Assembly: GCA_900315145.1 (NCBI GenBank)
Contig: OMYE01000002.1
Location: 1-50,474, forward strand
Source of the DNA: an uncultured Pseudomonadota bacterium
GTDB lineage: Bacteria; Pseudomonadota; Gammaproteobacteria; Enterobacterales; Succinivibrionaceae
Reading direction: 5' to 3'
DNA: 50,474 nucleotides
A program made the translations under genes and the position numbers. This document shows positions 37,877-48,142 of the stretch, in pieces. The notes beneath the pieces were generated by a model. That model was not told the DNA's origin, made no database searches, and saw only the letters and a program-made list of their open reading frames with translations. How positions within the stretch are numbered: the stretch's first letter is position 1; the number at the start of each line of letters is the position of its first letter.

Positions 37877-37900
37877 ATGCCGGACATCCCGGCATATTTT
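37877..37900 (+). terminator. Possible terminator after the ComFB gene
   Basis: ATGCCGG-ACATC-CCGGCAT (7 perfect pairs) followed by ATTTT. Also usable as an untailed stem for convergent recJ. Confidence 0.45.
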
Positions 37901-38001
37901 CTGCTAATGAAATATAATTCATGTGTTGATAAATTTCCGGTTTTAAGCAGCATCCTTGATTGCCGCCGTTTTTTTCCGCATCAGCAGGTATCAGTTTTCT
38001 A

Positions 38002-39723
38002 TCAGCAGTTCAACGGCTCCATATTTCTGATAATGAGCTTTAATGAGGCATCGCAGCGGTTTTTGCTTAAATCGAAACCGAACACCATTCTGACCTGACG
38101 GACGCTGTTATTAGGCCAGTTTCTTACATCGTAATTATAATAAATACCGGAGACAACCAGACCGTTCTCAAGACGAACCTTCACACTGAGATGCTTGCCG
38201 CCTACCACATAATGATTAACCAGCATGTACACCCCGTCAAACAGAGGAGATGTGAATTCCGTCCCCCACGGCTGGTCATAGACCAGTACTCTGGCAAATT
38301 CCGACACAAAATAACTGTCAGGCAGACTGCCGTCGGTTACGATTACCTCATCCTTTTTCTCACCGCTGAACCTCCGGCAGTCTAGAATAAACTCCTCCTT
38401 GAAGGAGGTAAGAAACTCCCTGGCCACAGTCAGCCCGGCAGCCCCTCGATGCCCACCGTATGCTTTAAAAAACTCCGGATGAACCGCACTTATTCTCTTC
38501 AGCGCATCACACACATGGTAACCTTCAGTCCCCCGGACCGAGCCCACCAGATAATCCTCCTCCGGAGAGTCAGACAGAATAATGGTGGTCAGACCTGTAA
38601 GATCCTTTATTTTCGCGGCTACAATTCCCATCACTCCGGCGTTGAAGGATGAGTTGTAAAGCACCAGCGCCTCCGGAAGGATGTTGTCATATTCAAGACG
38701 TATCTGGGTCAGAGCGGTTCCCATCATTACGGATTCAATATTACGCCTTTCAATGTTATAGTTATGTAACAGGCTGGCACCTACTTTAGCCTCATCATTT
38801 TTCTCAGCCAGAAGACACTGCACCCCGAACTTCATGTCAGCGATGCGTCCGGCGGCATTGATACGCGGACACAGAGAAAAGCTTATATCGGAACTTTTGA
38901 AATTCTGGTAGCTTAGACCACAGATTTTTATAAGCTCAAGAAGACCTCCGGTGGTTTTTCCCTCTCTAATCAAACCGACGCCGTAGCTGACCATCAGACG
39001 GTTGTTATAGTCCAAAGGCACCATATCAGCAATGGTTCCCAAAGCGACAAAATCAAGATAATTGCTTACCACAGGAATTTTTATATCCCGTTCCTGAAAA
39101 TAGTTGCGACGGAACAGTTCACCTCTTAACGCGGCTATTACATAGAAAATAACCCCAACCCCGGCCAGATTCTTTGACGGGAAATCATCACCGGGCATAT
39201 GCGGATTAATTATCCCTTGAGCCACTGGAAGGTTCTCTCCAGGCAGATGGTGATCCGTGACATATACCTTTATTCCCTGACTCACGGCCAGACGCACAGA
39301 TTCACAGGCGGTAATTCCGTTATCAACGGTTATAATAATATTTACTCCGCGACTTACGGCTCCCATAACGATGGAATTGTTTAATCCGTATCCGTCATCC
39401 TGGCGGCTGGGAATCTCAAAACAAATATTGTTATAACCTATATCCCTGAAAAAACGGATGGCCAGAGCAGTACTGGTGGCTCCGTCAGCATCGTAATCGC
39501 CGACAATCATAATAGACTGACCGCTTATCACTGCATCAGCCAGTTCCGCAGCTACCCGGTCAACCCCTTTAAGAGTCGGGCGCAGAATATTATCTATCGG
39601 ATAGACAGCTTCATTCGGACAACGTACACCGCGACTCCACAGGATATTAGTCAGTATTGGATCCAGATTCCAATTAGGTACATTTGCCTGCTCTTCTTCG
39701 GATATTCTATGTATTATGTTCAT
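38002..39723 (-). CDS. recJ: Single-stranded-DNA-specific exonuclease RecJ
   Basis: 5'-3' ssDNA exonuclease for recombination and mismatch repair. DHH phosphoesterase motifs: VGDYDADGATST (74-85), ITVDNGI (131-137), VTDHHLPGE (DHH 157-159), and the DHHA1 motif GGHRGAAGLTV; the C-terminal OB fold follows. 573 residues, E. coli 577. It is convergent with the ComFB gene. Not in its E. coli neighbourhood (xerD-dsbC-recJ-prfB). Confidence 0.97.
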   Translation of the reverse strand: MNIIHRISEEEQANVPNWNLDPILTNILWSRGVRCPNEAVYPIDNILRPTLKGVDRVAAELADAVISGQSIMIVGDYDADGATSTALAIRFFRDIGYNNICFEIPSRQDDGYGLNNSIVMGAVSRGVNIIITVDNGITACESVRLAVSQGIKVYVTDHHLPGENLPVAQGIINPHMPGDDFPSKNLAGVGVIFYVIAALRGELFRRNYFQERDIKIPVVSNYLDFVALGTIADMVPLDYNNRLMVSYGVGLIREGKTTGGLLELIKICGLSYQNFKSSDISFSLCPRINAAGRIADMKFGVQCLLAEKNDEAKVGASLLHNYNIERRNIESVMMGTALTQIRLEYDNILPEALVLYNSSFNAGVMGIVAAKIKDLTGLTTIILSDSPEEDYLVGSVRGTEGYHVCDALKRISAVHPEFFKAYGGHRGAAGLTVAREFLTSFKEEFILDCRRFSGEKKDEVIVTDGSLPDSYFVSEFARVLVYDQPWGTEFTSPLFDGVYMLVNHYVVGGKHLSVKVRLENGLVVSGIYYNYDVRNWPNNSVRQVRMVFGFDLSKNRCDASLKLIIRNMEPLNC

Positions 39724-40250
39724 AAATGTAGCAAGCCCGTTAATTAGTTATCGGTAAAACCGGTTACTCCGTTATCTCTCTTCCTATGCCCGTACTTTCT
39801 CCATGGTATTCCGGAGAACCTTATCTCCGGCTTATTCCATCCGGACTGAAAAATAACACTTCAGTAAAACCGCATATTCATACAGAATTCAGGAAGGTAA
39901 AAGTATACTCCCGGCCTTCTTTTTTTTCAGCAGATAAAAGCGGACTAATAAAAAATAAAGGCAATTTTTTAAAATTTAATCTAAAAACACATTATTTGTC
40001 ATTTTGCCCCTGATAACACAACTTAATTTTAGACTCAGATCACAAGTACTATATAATTATTTTTGATAATAAACATATTATTTAATACTTTTTATCATCT
40101 AAAACTATATAATCACTAAAAAAATTTTTTTAATAATGCCTTACTCGACATTTTTTAGGTATTATATATGATATAGGTCATATTTTTTCATTTTTATCAT
40201 TTTAAGTTATCAGCATTTTATTTTGAATTTTAAACGATTTTGACGCATCG
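39724..40250. other. Intergenic region between divergent recJ and the EIICB-like gene
   Basis: About 530 bases, very AT-rich from 39900 on. A 75-codon plus-strand frame at 39786-40013 lacks protein-like composition and an RBS. No RNA gene or clear promoter pair was seen. Confidence 0.4.
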
Positions 40251-41678
40251 ATGCAGGTTGAGATAAGTAATCGTTCACTTTTAGTGCTATTCCCTATTCT
40301 TTTTTGTACCATAGCACAACTGACTGGAGCCGGTAATCTGCTGCCTAACGGTAGCGGAAGCTTACTTTCGTCCATAATTCCGTGGATTTTCTCCCTTTCT
40401 CTGGCATCACTTGTTCCGTCAAACAACCGTTCGTGGATGCTGATTGGCAGTACTGCGTCTTTTTTTCTGATATTTTACGTTCTTCATTTAATTCATAAGG
40501 ACTATACCTATTTCTCACTGGTAGCTGTCTTTTTAGGTCCTCTTTCAGCGACAATGATTCATCCTCACAGTCGCCGTAAAATTAATCGCAAAGCCAGAAT
40601 AATGAACCTCATCATCACGTTTATCTTCATGATTACGTTAAGTTTTATTCTGTGCCTTCTGGCCGCCGCACTCTATACCAATATTCAGGAATGGATAAAC
40701 AATCTCTACCTAAGCAGTATCTACAACGACAGCTACTCTTTTATTTACGGAATCATTTATCAGTTCTGCGCCACCTTCGGATTCGGCGGCTTCATACTGG
40801 AAATCAGACATCTTATCGATACCACCTCCGTATCACAGAGTTTCTACAGCACTACAACAGCTCTGTACACAGCAGGTATTCCTGCCATATTTCTTGCTCT
40901 GGTCAAGGAACAGCCGAAAAAACGCCGTCTGTTCTACCTGTTGCTCACCATTCTGGCTTTTATAAGTTCAACTACCGGCTACAGTATCAGTCTGCTGCTG
41001 ATTCTTTTTCTGTGGCTTCAGCCGTCACTTTTCGGCATATACATCATTACAGGTATATTCTTCTATATTGTCGGCTACCAGATTCATTTTGCCCCGCAGG
41101 AGATAACCAAAAGCTTCTACAATCCGGATTTTGATTTTTCCAAAATTAACTTCTCTGATTATAAATTCGACCTGCTTTCACTGGCCGTATTCATTGTTAA
41201 TTACTCCTCATCGGTAATTGTGCTGAAGGAAAAGCAGAAATATACCCAGAACACCGGTCAGGTCATACGCGTAAAACCTCTGGTCATCGATATTCTCTCC
41301 GATATCGGCACGCAGGACTACAGTCTTAGCATGGTAAACATCATCAAGAATGTGGGCGGCTTTGACAACATTCTGCATGTATCCCTTCAGGAGAATACCA
41401 TAAACTTCACCGTTATGGACTATCAGGAGGTGAATTTCACAGAACTGCAGAAAATGGGAACCACATCCTCATATGTAGATAATTTTATGCAGCATATATC
41501 ATTCACTCCGCGTTCATGCAGTACCGAACTCTATAACAAAATTATTGAACTGGCTGAATTCAATCTGTTGGATGTCAGCAGCGAATATCATGAAATAGAA
41601 CCGTATTCTATCGAGAAGAGCAAGTTTAAAAACCTTTACAATACTAAGGAAGAAATTCATGCCATGGATTCAAATTAA
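40251..41678 (+). CDS. Degenerate PTS EIICB-like membrane protein (glucose family)
   Basis: Membrane protein of 475 residues with about ten hydrophobic segments (7-325) and a cytoplasmic C-terminal domain (about 345-440). The whole follows PTS glucose-family EIICB: opening [21 protein letters not shown] like the PVAGLLLG start, a FGFGGF...IRHLI segment like the FGLHH region, and a C-terminal part [19 protein letters not shown] plus [13 protein letters not shown] that aligns with EIIB (ALGGKENIVNVDACITRL, LKKLGAAGVV). The phosphorylated EIIB Cys is Gln380, and the EIIC sugar motif GITEPIEF is TGYSISLL, so it should not carry phosphate or transport like a PTS. Overlaps prmA by 20 bases. No Shine-Dalgarno is obvious. 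Confidence 0.65.
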   Translation: MQVEISNRSLLVLFPILFCTIAQLTGAGNLLPNGSGSLLSSIIPWIFSLSLASLVPSNNRSWMLIGSTASFFLIFYVLHLIHKDYTYFSLVAVFLGPLSATMIHPHSRRKINRKARIMNLIITFIFMITLSFILCLLAAALYTNIQEWINNLYLSSIYNDSYSFIYGIIYQFCATFGFGGFILEIRHLIDTTSVSQSFYSTTTALYTAGIPAIFLALVKEQPKKRRLFYLLLTILAFISSTTGYSISLLLILFLWLQPSLFGIYIITGIFFYIVGYQIHFAPQEITKSFYNPDFDFSKINFSDYKFDLLSLAVFIVNYSSSVIVLKEKQKYTQNTGQVIRVKPLVIDILSDIGTQDYSLSMVNIIKNVGGFDNILHVSLQENTINFTVMDYQEVNFTELQKMGTTSSYVDNFMQHISFTPRSCSTELYNKIIELAEFNLLDVSSEYHEIEPYSIEKSKFKNLYNTKEEIHAMDSN

Positions 41679-42534
41679 ACTCGGAACAACCGATAAAAAG
41701 GCAGAAAAGATCGCCGGTATGCTTTCCGGCTTCGGTGCAGCCAGCGTAACCTACATGGATACCATTGACAATCCGGTGTACGAACCGCTCCCTGGAGAAA
41801 CCAAGCTCTGGACCAATACCACCGTTATCGGCCTTTTTGATGCCGACACAGATACCGACAGAATAATTAAATTCTTTTATGACCACTTCGGGGACAAAAT
41901 CACTTACAAGGTTGAACAACTCGAAGATAAGGACTGGGTAAGAGAGTGGATGGACAACTTCCACCCGATTAAATGCGGGGAAAAATTATGGATCTGTCCA
42001 AGCTGGTGTGATATTCCTGAACCGGATGCAGTTAATGTAATGCTCGATCCCGGTCTGGCCTTCGGCACAGGTACCCACCCTACAACCTTTCTCTGTCTGT
42101 CATGGCTTGACAGTCTCAATCTTCAGGGGAAAAACATTATAGACTTCGGCTGCGGTTCAGGAATTCTGGCTGTTAGCGCATTAAAACTCGGAGCATCCAG
42201 AGCCATCGGCATTGATATTGATCCCCAGGCTATAGAGGCCAGTCAGGAAAACGCCCGTCGCAACAATGTAACCGAACGTCTGGAACTGTACCTTCCGGAA
42301 AACCAGCCGGAAAATCTCAAAACAGAATTTCTGGTAGCAAATATTCTTGCCGGTCCGCTGAGAGAACTGGCTCCTGCAATTGCCTCCATGGTTCTGCCGG
42401 GCGGACAGTTCGCCCTTAGCGGAATCATTGAAAGTCAGTGCAATGAAATGATGGAAATATACAGCCAGTGGTTCGAGCTTGATCCTCCTGTTTTTAAAGA
42501 GGAATGGTGCAGAATTACCGGTGTACGGAAATAA
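41659..42534 (+). CDS. prmA: Ribosomal protein L11 methyltransferase
   Basis: SAM-dependent trimethylation of L11. Start [17 protein letters not shown], then [33 protein letters not shown], the SAM motif [18 protein letters not shown], and [12 protein letters not shown], all nearly identical to E. coli PrmA. 291 residues. ATG 41659 has AAGGAAG upstream and lies inside the end of the EIICB-like gene, so the two are translated together. Confidence 0.97.
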   Translation: MPWIQIKLGTTDKKAEKIAGMLSGFGAASVTYMDTIDNPVYEPLPGETKLWTNTTVIGLFDADTDTDRIIKFFYDHFGDKITYKVEQLEDKDWVREWMDNFHPIKCGEKLWICPSWCDIPEPDAVNVMLDPGLAFGTGTHPTTFLCLSWLDSLNLQGKNIIDFGCGSGILAVSALKLGASRAIGIDIDPQAIEASQENARRNNVTERLELYLPENQPENLKTEFLVANILAGPLRELAPAIASMVLPGGQFALSGIIESQCNEMMEIYSQWFELDPPVFKEEWCRITGVRK

Positions 42535-42669
42535 TTTTTAAATTTCAAGCCTTTTTTACAAAAAAATTGTGCCCTGAAGTTAAAATTTATCTTTTAAAAT
42601 TGTTTAAAAAATAATAATATATGCCTCCATCGACAGATATTATTTTAACCCAAACCACTGGTATGCAAG

Positions 42670-42700
42670 CCGGCCTGTCCTTTATAATTTCCGGTCTGTC
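42670..42700 (+). promoter_or_regulatory. fis promoter region with a flanking direct repeat
   Basis: TATAAT at 42683-42688 is flanked by CCGGCCTGTC (42670-42679) and CCGGTCTGTC (42691-42700), a 10-base direct repeat with one mismatch at a 21-base offset (two helical turns). No strong -35. The spacing suggests a dimer site over the -10; the binder is unknown. Confidence 0.4.
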
Positions 42701-42769
42701 AAATATAGTTGTAAAATTCAGGCTGTTTTACTAAATCAGTGTATTTTTATTATCGTTGCAAGGTTTAAA

Positions 42770-43084
42770 ATGTTAAATATAAATAATAAAATTAGTGTTA
42801 ACGGTCAGAGAACCATGATTTCCGAAAAACATAACACCGAAGTTCAGAATGTTCCTCAGAAACCGTTATATGAGTCTGTTCTTACTTCAGTAAATAACTT
42901 CCTTAATAATCCAGCCAATGCAGGTACCACTGATTTGTACGAAATTGTTTTAAGCGAAGTTGAACGTCCGTTATTAGATCGTGTAATGCAGTTTGTTCAC
43001 GGCAACCAGACCAAGGCTGCCAAAATGATGGGTATCAACCGCGGTACTCTTCGCAAGAAACTGAAAAAGTACAGTTTAAGCTAA
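42770..43084 (+). CDS. fis: Nucleoid protein Fis
   Basis: DNA-bending factor for inversion and rRNA control. The C-terminal helix-turn-helix KAAKMMGINRGTLRKKLKKY is nearly identical to E. coli, as is LYEIVLSEVERPLLDRVMQF. 104 residues against 98, the extra at the N-terminus. dusB, which precedes fis in E. coli, is not here; fis has its own 235-base upstream region. AAGG precedes the ATG. Confidence 0.97.
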   Translation: MLNINNKISVNGQRTMISEKHNTEVQNVPQKPLYESVLTSVNNFLNNPANAGTTDLYEIVLSEVERPLLDRVMQFVHGNQTKAAKMMGINRGTLRKKLKKYSLS

Positions 43085-43138
43085 TTTTTTCTGTTCCTGA
43101 TTAATCAGAAAGGAGCAGATTCAGAACATTGTACGTGT

Positions 43139-43170
43139 AAAGGCTACAAAATAAAAGTAGCCTTTTTTTT
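43139..43170 (+). terminator. Rho-independent terminator of fis
   Basis: AAGGCTAC/GTAGCCTT around a 9-base A-rich loop, then a run of eight T residues. Confidence 0.93.
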
Positions 43171-43511
43171 ACCACGTGTGTTTATGTCCATTTAAATCAC
43201 CATCACTCCTCTTCAGTATCCGTTTATAATCGCATCCTACTCATCCCCATGCTGTTTATTATCTCTAGATCTAAAGCACCTGTCCAAATCCTGTTCCTGA
43301 CACCTCAGCCATCCCGTTGACAGACTTTTCCACTACTCTTGTTTTGTATTTTTCAGCTGATTACCTTCCTGTAAAATCATCACAGATCCCGTCAGGCAAG
43401 CACGATGTGAACAGTTCTGACAGGAAAAAACTTAATGCACAAACAAAGGCACTAAGGTATAATGAAAGGATCGTCTAGAAAACAGTTATATGATATAGGA
43501 CAATATCGCAA
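43171..43511. other. Intergenic region before the ATPase-helicase pair
   Basis: About 340 bases with somewhat more mixed composition than other spacers. TATAAT near 43459, about 48 bases before the ATPase start, may be its -10; -35 not clear. No ORF supported. Confidence 0.4.
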
Positions 43512-44858
43512 ATGACTCCAAAACTTAGGCCTCGTGAGAGAGAATCGATTATCCAATCACTTCGTTCAGGAGTAACACCCCGCACCGGAATGCACTATAT
43601 TCAGGTAGGCAGGGCCAAGGAAATAGAGGTTATGATTCATGACCTGGATATGGTTGCTCAGGAAGGAAGCACCTTTAAACTAATCATCGGCGATTTCGGA
43701 GCCGGTAAGAGTTTTTTCCTGCAGCTTATCCGCAGTATAGCTCATGAAAAAGGACTGGTAACAATGCGAGCGGATCTGTCGCCGGACAGAAGATTACAGT
43801 CATCTAACGGGCAGGCTCTCAATCTTTTTCAGGAACTTACCAGAAACATGTCAACCAGAGCGATGCCTGACGGAAATGCGCTCAATTCCATAATTGAAAA
43901 ATTCATAACATGTGCCCGTGTTAAAGCTGATGAAACCGGCACAGACTGTTCAGTGGTGATTAAAGAACTTCTCAGACCTCTTAATGATATGGTTGGCGGT
44001 TTTGATTTTACCATGGTAATTAACGCTTACTGGAAAGGCTTTAACGAAGGCAATGATTTTCTCGTAAGCTGTGCTAATAAATGGCTTCGAGGCGAATACC
44101 ACAGCAAACTGGAAGCACGTCAGGATCTAGGTGTAAGAACTATTATTGATGATTCTTCAGTTTACGATTATTTCAAACTGTTCAGTCAGTTCACCCAAAT
44201 AGCCGGCTACAAAGGATTAATCATTCTTATGGATGAAATGGTGAATCTTTACAAGATTCACAATTCCCGCTCACGAGAATCAAACTATGAACAGATTCTC
44301 CGCATACTCAATGACTGTCTGCAGGGAAATGTCAGCGGTCTCGGCTTTGTCATGGGAGGAACAGTAGACTTTCTTGAAGATCCGAGAAAAGGTCTGTTCA
44401 GTTATGAAGCGTTGCATTCACGTCTTGCGGGCAATGTATTCGCTGAAGCTGCCGGAGTAAACGACCTGAGCGGCCCTGTTATGCATCTTGACAATCTTAC
44501 CCCGGAAGAACTGTATGTACTTCTTACCAATATAAGAAATGTTTTTGCCTACTACAAGGAAGACGACTATCTGGTACCTGACACCGCCCTGTCAAAATTT
44601 TTAGAGCACTGCTCAAACAAAATCGGTGAGGCTTATTTTAAGACTCCCCGCAATACCATCAAGGCATTTGTCGATTTTCTGTCAGTTCTTGAACAGAATC
44701 CGGACATAAAGTGGGAGGAATTACTCCAGGGCATAAAAATCACAAAAGAAGAGAGCGATTCCCTGTCATTTAATGACGAATCTTTTAACGAAGGTCAGAA
44801 CGAACCGGAAAAATCAGAAGAAAACGACGAGGATGCTCTGGTCAGTTTTACCCTTTAA
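43512..44858 (+). CDS. BrxD/SngB-like AAA ATPase (DUF2791 type)
   Basis: ATP-binding protein of the family found as BrxD in BREX type 2 and as the ATPase of Shango-like anti-phage systems. Walker A GDFGAGKS at 60-67, Walker B LIILMDE at 236-242, sensor FVMGGT near 279, and a late TPRNTIKAF (378-386) where a sensor-2 arginine is expected. The start with RESIIQSLRSGVTPRTGMHY and the line VGRAKEIEVMIHDLD fits the family. 448 residues ending in an acidic tail. The helicase gene follows at 160 bases; this pairing is the known signature. No TerB-domain, pglX/Z or brxC gene is in view. Function here is inferred. Confidence 0.8.
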   Translation: MTPKLRPRERESIIQSLRSGVTPRTGMHYIQVGRAKEIEVMIHDLDMVAQEGSTFKLIIGDFGAGKSFFLQLIRSIAHEKGLVTMRADLSPDRRLQSSNGQALNLFQELTRNMSTRAMPDGNALNSIIEKFITCARVKADETGTDCSVVIKELLRPLNDMVGGFDFTMVINAYWKGFNEGNDFLVSCANKWLRGEYHSKLEARQDLGVRTIIDDSSVYDYFKLFSQFTQIAGYKGLIILMDEMVNLYKIHNSRSRESNYEQILRILNDCLQGNVSGLGFVMGGTVDFLEDPRKGLFSYEALHSRLAGNVFAEAAGVNDLSGPVMHLDNLTPEELYVLLTNIRNVFAYYKEDDYLVPDTALSKFLEHCSNKIGEAYFKTPRNTIKAFVDFLSVLEQNPDIKWEELLQGIKITKEESDSLSFNDESFNEGQNEPEKSEENDEDALVSFTL

Positions 44859-45020
44859 TACCAATACGGCACACCGGAACGGTATAATCTTATAAATGAT
44901 TATGCAGTACCGGTCTGCAGCAGATAATCACAGACTGTCACTATATTCTATATTCTGTCTTCCGGCTGGATGTGGCAGTCTTTCTGATATGTATCAGACA
45001 TAAATTTAGGAAAAGTTCAA

Positions 45021-47252
45021 ATGAACAGTCATTCCAACGCTAGTCAGCTTAATAAAAACATCCTCAGATATCTGCACCACCTTGGCTGGAAGCAGCTGAA
45101 TGAAATTCAGGAACAGTCCATTCCGGTGATATTAAACGGCAAAAATGATGTCATCATAAGTGCCGCCACAGCCAGTGGCAAAACTGAAGCCGCATTCCTG
45201 CCGATATGCACTTCTATATTGAACAAACCGGCCGAAGGAGTGCTGGCAATTTACATCAGTCCGCTTAAAGCCCTGATTAATGACCAGTTTAAAAGAATCG
45301 AAGCTTTGGGTGACTTTGTGGGTATAAAAGTAACCCCGTGGCATGGTGATATAGGAACAAACATTAAGGACAAGACCCTCGAAAATCCTTCAGGAATTAT
45401 TTTAATCACACCGGAATCACTGGAGTCACTGCTCATCAATCATTCAAACTGGTATAAAAAATATTTCAAAAACCTGAGATATATAGTTATAGACGAATTT
45501 CACGCCTTTATCGGAATTGAACGAGGCTACCAGCTTCTCAGTCAGATGCACCGGATAGAGTTTATGACTCATAAAAAAATTACCAGAATTGCCCTGAGCG
45601 CCACCTTGAGCAACGTAGATTCAGTGAGCCGCTGGCTGCGTTCCGGACCCGATTCCCGTCCGGTAATCATTGAAAACGGCTCCAGTCACAAAAGACTGCT
45701 GCTACAACTCCGCGGATACAGTACCGGGAAAACCGGGAACGGTGAGCCTGTCGGTTCCACACCGGAGATAGCCAACGATCTTTTTAAACTGTTGCGCGGA
45801 AGCACCAATCTGGTATTTGCCAACAGCCGAGCCGAAACCGAAAACCTGGCCAACAGACTTGCGGAAATTACCGCCTCGCATCATCTGCCTCTAGAATTCT
45901 TTCCACACCATGGTTCGCTTTCAAAAGAACTGCGTATCCGTCTGGAGGATCGATTAAAAACCGCCCGTCTCCCGACTACAGCCATCTGTACCCAGACTCT
46001 TGAACTCGGTATAGATATAGGTGATACCAGCTCCGTTGCCCAGATCGCCACACCACAGTCTGTTGCCAGTCTGCGACAGAGAATCGGTCGATCCGGCCGC
46101 CGGGACAAGGATGCTGTACTCAGAGTATTTATTCCGGAAATCAGTCTTGATGCATTCACCAATGAAGGCAACGTCCAAAGCTGCCTCCGTCTTGAAACGT
46201 TTACTACCACAGCAATTCTTGAACTGGTTTTAAGCAACTGGTACGAACCTCCTACATCCCATGAATATGCCATGTCCACACTGATTCAGCAGATTTTAAG
46301 TGTTATTTCAGAAGTAGGCAGTGTCAAGGCTTTAAGCCTGTGGAAACTTCTATGTAAAACAGGCCCGTTCAACCTGGTGACCCCGGAAATTTTTGCCATG
46401 ATACTGAAGGCCATAGGAAGTCACAACCTTATTTCCCAAATGCGCGACGGCGATCTGGTTCTTGGTACTGACGGTGAGAAAATAGTATCAAATTACAATT
46501 TCTACACTTCTTTTAAAAGTCAGGAGGAGTATACAGTCAACTATAACGGCACCAACATCGGCACCCTGCCTCTGAACCAGCCCCTTGAACTTGGAGAAAC
46601 ATTCCTGTTCGCAGGGAAGGGCTGGGAGGTTATTTTCTTCAGCAGTGAAAAGAGACAGATAACCGTAAAACCGTACAAGGAGACTACCATGCCGATCGCC
46701 ATTGACGGGAACGGCATGAAAATACATGACGGAGTCCGGGAAAAAATCTATCAGCTGTACACCAGCAGTACTGTACCTAAATATCTAAACAGGACTGCCG
46801 TACAGCATTTTCAGGAAGGACAGAAATTCTTTAAATATCTGAATCTGGCAGACAACCGCTATGTAGTCGGTCTGGATGGTGTCTATATCTTCCCTTGGAA
46901 GGGGGACAAAATAATGTACACCATTGTGCAGATACTCAGAGCCTACGGCATAAAAGCCAGAAAGATCGGCAGCTACATATTTGCCAGCAATATTACCACC
47001 ATTCAGTATAAGGACACTGTTAATATAATTAATAACTCCCCGGCACCTTCAGAAGAGAAACTGGCTGCTAGAATAAGCAATCTTGAGCATGATAAATTTG
47101 ATAAATATCTAACAAAGGAACTGCAGTGCATTCAGTATGGATATCGTAACTTCGACGTATCCGGAGCCATGGAGTTTTTTAAAAACGACGCATTAAAAGC
47201 GAAAACCCCGTTTAATCCTGTCAATAATGCAGCCTACAGCATAGCAGAATAG
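45021..47252 (+). CDS. BrxHI/SngC-like DEAD/DEAH (Lhr-type) helicase
   Basis: Superfamily 2 helicase of 743 residues. Motif I ATASGKT (49-55), Ia ISPLKALINDQ (79-89), Ib TPESLESL, II DEFH (158-161), III SATL (193-196), V CTQTLELGIDIG (323-334), VI QRIGRSGRR (353-361). The Lhr-like arrangement (GIDIG then LRQRIGRSGRR) and the accompanying BrxD-like ATPase mark it as the BrxHI-type enzyme of BREX type 2 and Shango-like defence. All catalytic motifs are intact. RBS AGGAAAA precedes the ATG. The 160-base gap to the ATPase gene is long for a tight operon but has no terminator. Confidence 0.82.
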   Translation: MNSHSNASQLNKNILRYLHHLGWKQLNEIQEQSIPVILNGKNDVIISAATASGKTEAAFLPICTSILNKPAEGVLAIYISPLKALINDQFKRIEALGDFVGIKVTPWHGDIGTNIKDKTLENPSGIILITPESLESLLINHSNWYKKYFKNLRYIVIDEFHAFIGIERGYQLLSQMHRIEFMTHKKITRIALSATLSNVDSVSRWLRSGPDSRPVIIENGSSHKRLLLQLRGYSTGKTGNGEPVGSTPEIANDLFKLLRGSTNLVFANSRAETENLANRLAEITASHHLPLEFFPHHGSLSKELRIRLEDRLKTARLPTTAICTQTLELGIDIGDTSSVAQIATPQSVASLRQRIGRSGRRDKDAVLRVFIPEISLDAFTNEGNVQSCLRLETFTTTAILELVLSNWYEPPTSHEYAMSTLIQQILSVISEVGSVKALSLWKLLCKTGPFNLVTPEIFAMILKAIGSHNLISQMRDGDLVLGTDGEKIVSNYNFYTSFKSQEEYTVNYNGTNIGTLPLNQPLELGETFLFAGKGWEVIFFSSEKRQITVKPYKETTMPIAIDGNGMKIHDGVREKIYQLYTSSTVPKYLNRTAVQHFQEGQKFFKYLNLADNRYVVGLDGVYIFPWKGDKIMYTIVQILRAYGIKARKIGSYIFASNITTIQYKDTVNIINNSPAPSEEKLAARISNLEHDKFDKYLTKELQCIQYGYRNFDVSGAMEFFKNDALKAKTPFNPVNNAAYSIAE

Positions 47253-47533
47253 TCATAGCCTTATGGACAGGGCTGATGGATAATAAGACAGTACAGGAGA
47301 CTATGCAACTATCAGACTTAAGTATATCAGGATGGCAACCCGATAAACTCTAGAAACTAGCGCAATAGGAAATGATGCTTCCACATCCTTTTCTATTCCG
47401 TTTTTACATTAAAATTCGCATTATTTCCAAAGAAAACAGCCTCACATTAGCATAGTAACCACCTGCTCAATCAGAAGTAATCGGATTGTCCCGGGATCCA
47501 CCACCAAAAAAACAGGTAGAACCGTATGTTAAG

Positions 47534-48142
47534 CTACATAGCCGTAATCATCAGCGGTTTAAAAATAATTTCTTTAAGAATAAATAAAAAACAGCAGGCG
47601 TAAATACCGCTTATGATATCATCCACAACCACTGTAACACTTCCGGGAAGAACACGCTGTAGAGAGGAAATAGGAAACGGCTTCAGCATATCAACAGCAC
47701 GATAGGTGCAAAAAACAAGTATCAGATAATACCATTCCTCAATGCTGAATCCGAAACTGGTATAAAGCATTCCAAGCAGATCATCACAAACAATACGATG
47801 TTTATTTGTATGACCTATTAAAGTATAAATCTTTTGGGTAACATAAAGGCACAGTGCAGTGAGCAGAACAAGAATAACAGCCTTACCATACCAGGGAAAA
47901 ACCATGAATAGCAGACATAAAGGAACTGAAGCAGCAGAAGCCCATGTCCCTGGACGCTTAACCTTCAGACTTAAACCGCAGAAGGTTGCAAGTGAATGCA
48001 ATGGATTAAAAAGATTAATATAATTGAGCTTTTCAACATCAATCCGATAAGTCTTATCATTGTCTGCTGTTAACGTCTTATTTTCAGCCACACCAGCTTT
48101 ATTCTCAGACTGAACTGTAGACTGACCGATGTCACTAGCCAT
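47534..48142 (-). CDS. pgpA: Phosphatidylglycerophosphatase A
   Basis: Dephosphorylates phosphatidylglycerol phosphate in the inner membrane. Family segments: FNPLHSLATFCGLS...PGTWAS like NPWHLLAVGFGSGLSP...GTMGS, CDDLLGM in place of WDEFIGM (E to D), RAVDMLKPFPIS, and VVVDDIISGIYA. Several membrane segments. 202 residues, about 30 longer than E. coli because of a hydrophilic N-terminal extension (1-35). The ATG has TGAGG 8 bases upstream. In E. coli pgpA follows thiL; here it is alone next to the ATPase-helicase pair. Confidence 0.88.
   Translation of the reverse strand: MASDIGQSTVQSENKAGVAENKTLTADNDKTYRIDVEKLNYINLFNPLHSLATFCGLSLKVKRPGTWASAASVPLCLLFMVFPWYGKAVILVLLTALCLYVTQKIYTLIGHTNKHRIVCDDLLGMLYTSFGFSIEEWYYLILVFCTYRAVDMLKPFPISSLQRVLPGSVTVVVDDIISGIYACCFLFILKEIIFKPLMITAM

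Noticed and set aside
40652-41134. Arg/His/Tyr-rich 160-codon frame on the plus strand
   Set aside because: Frame-shifted shadow inside the EIICB-like gene.
45881-46279. Minus-strand 132-codon frame in the helicase gene
   Set aside because: Antisense of helicase motifs V and VI.
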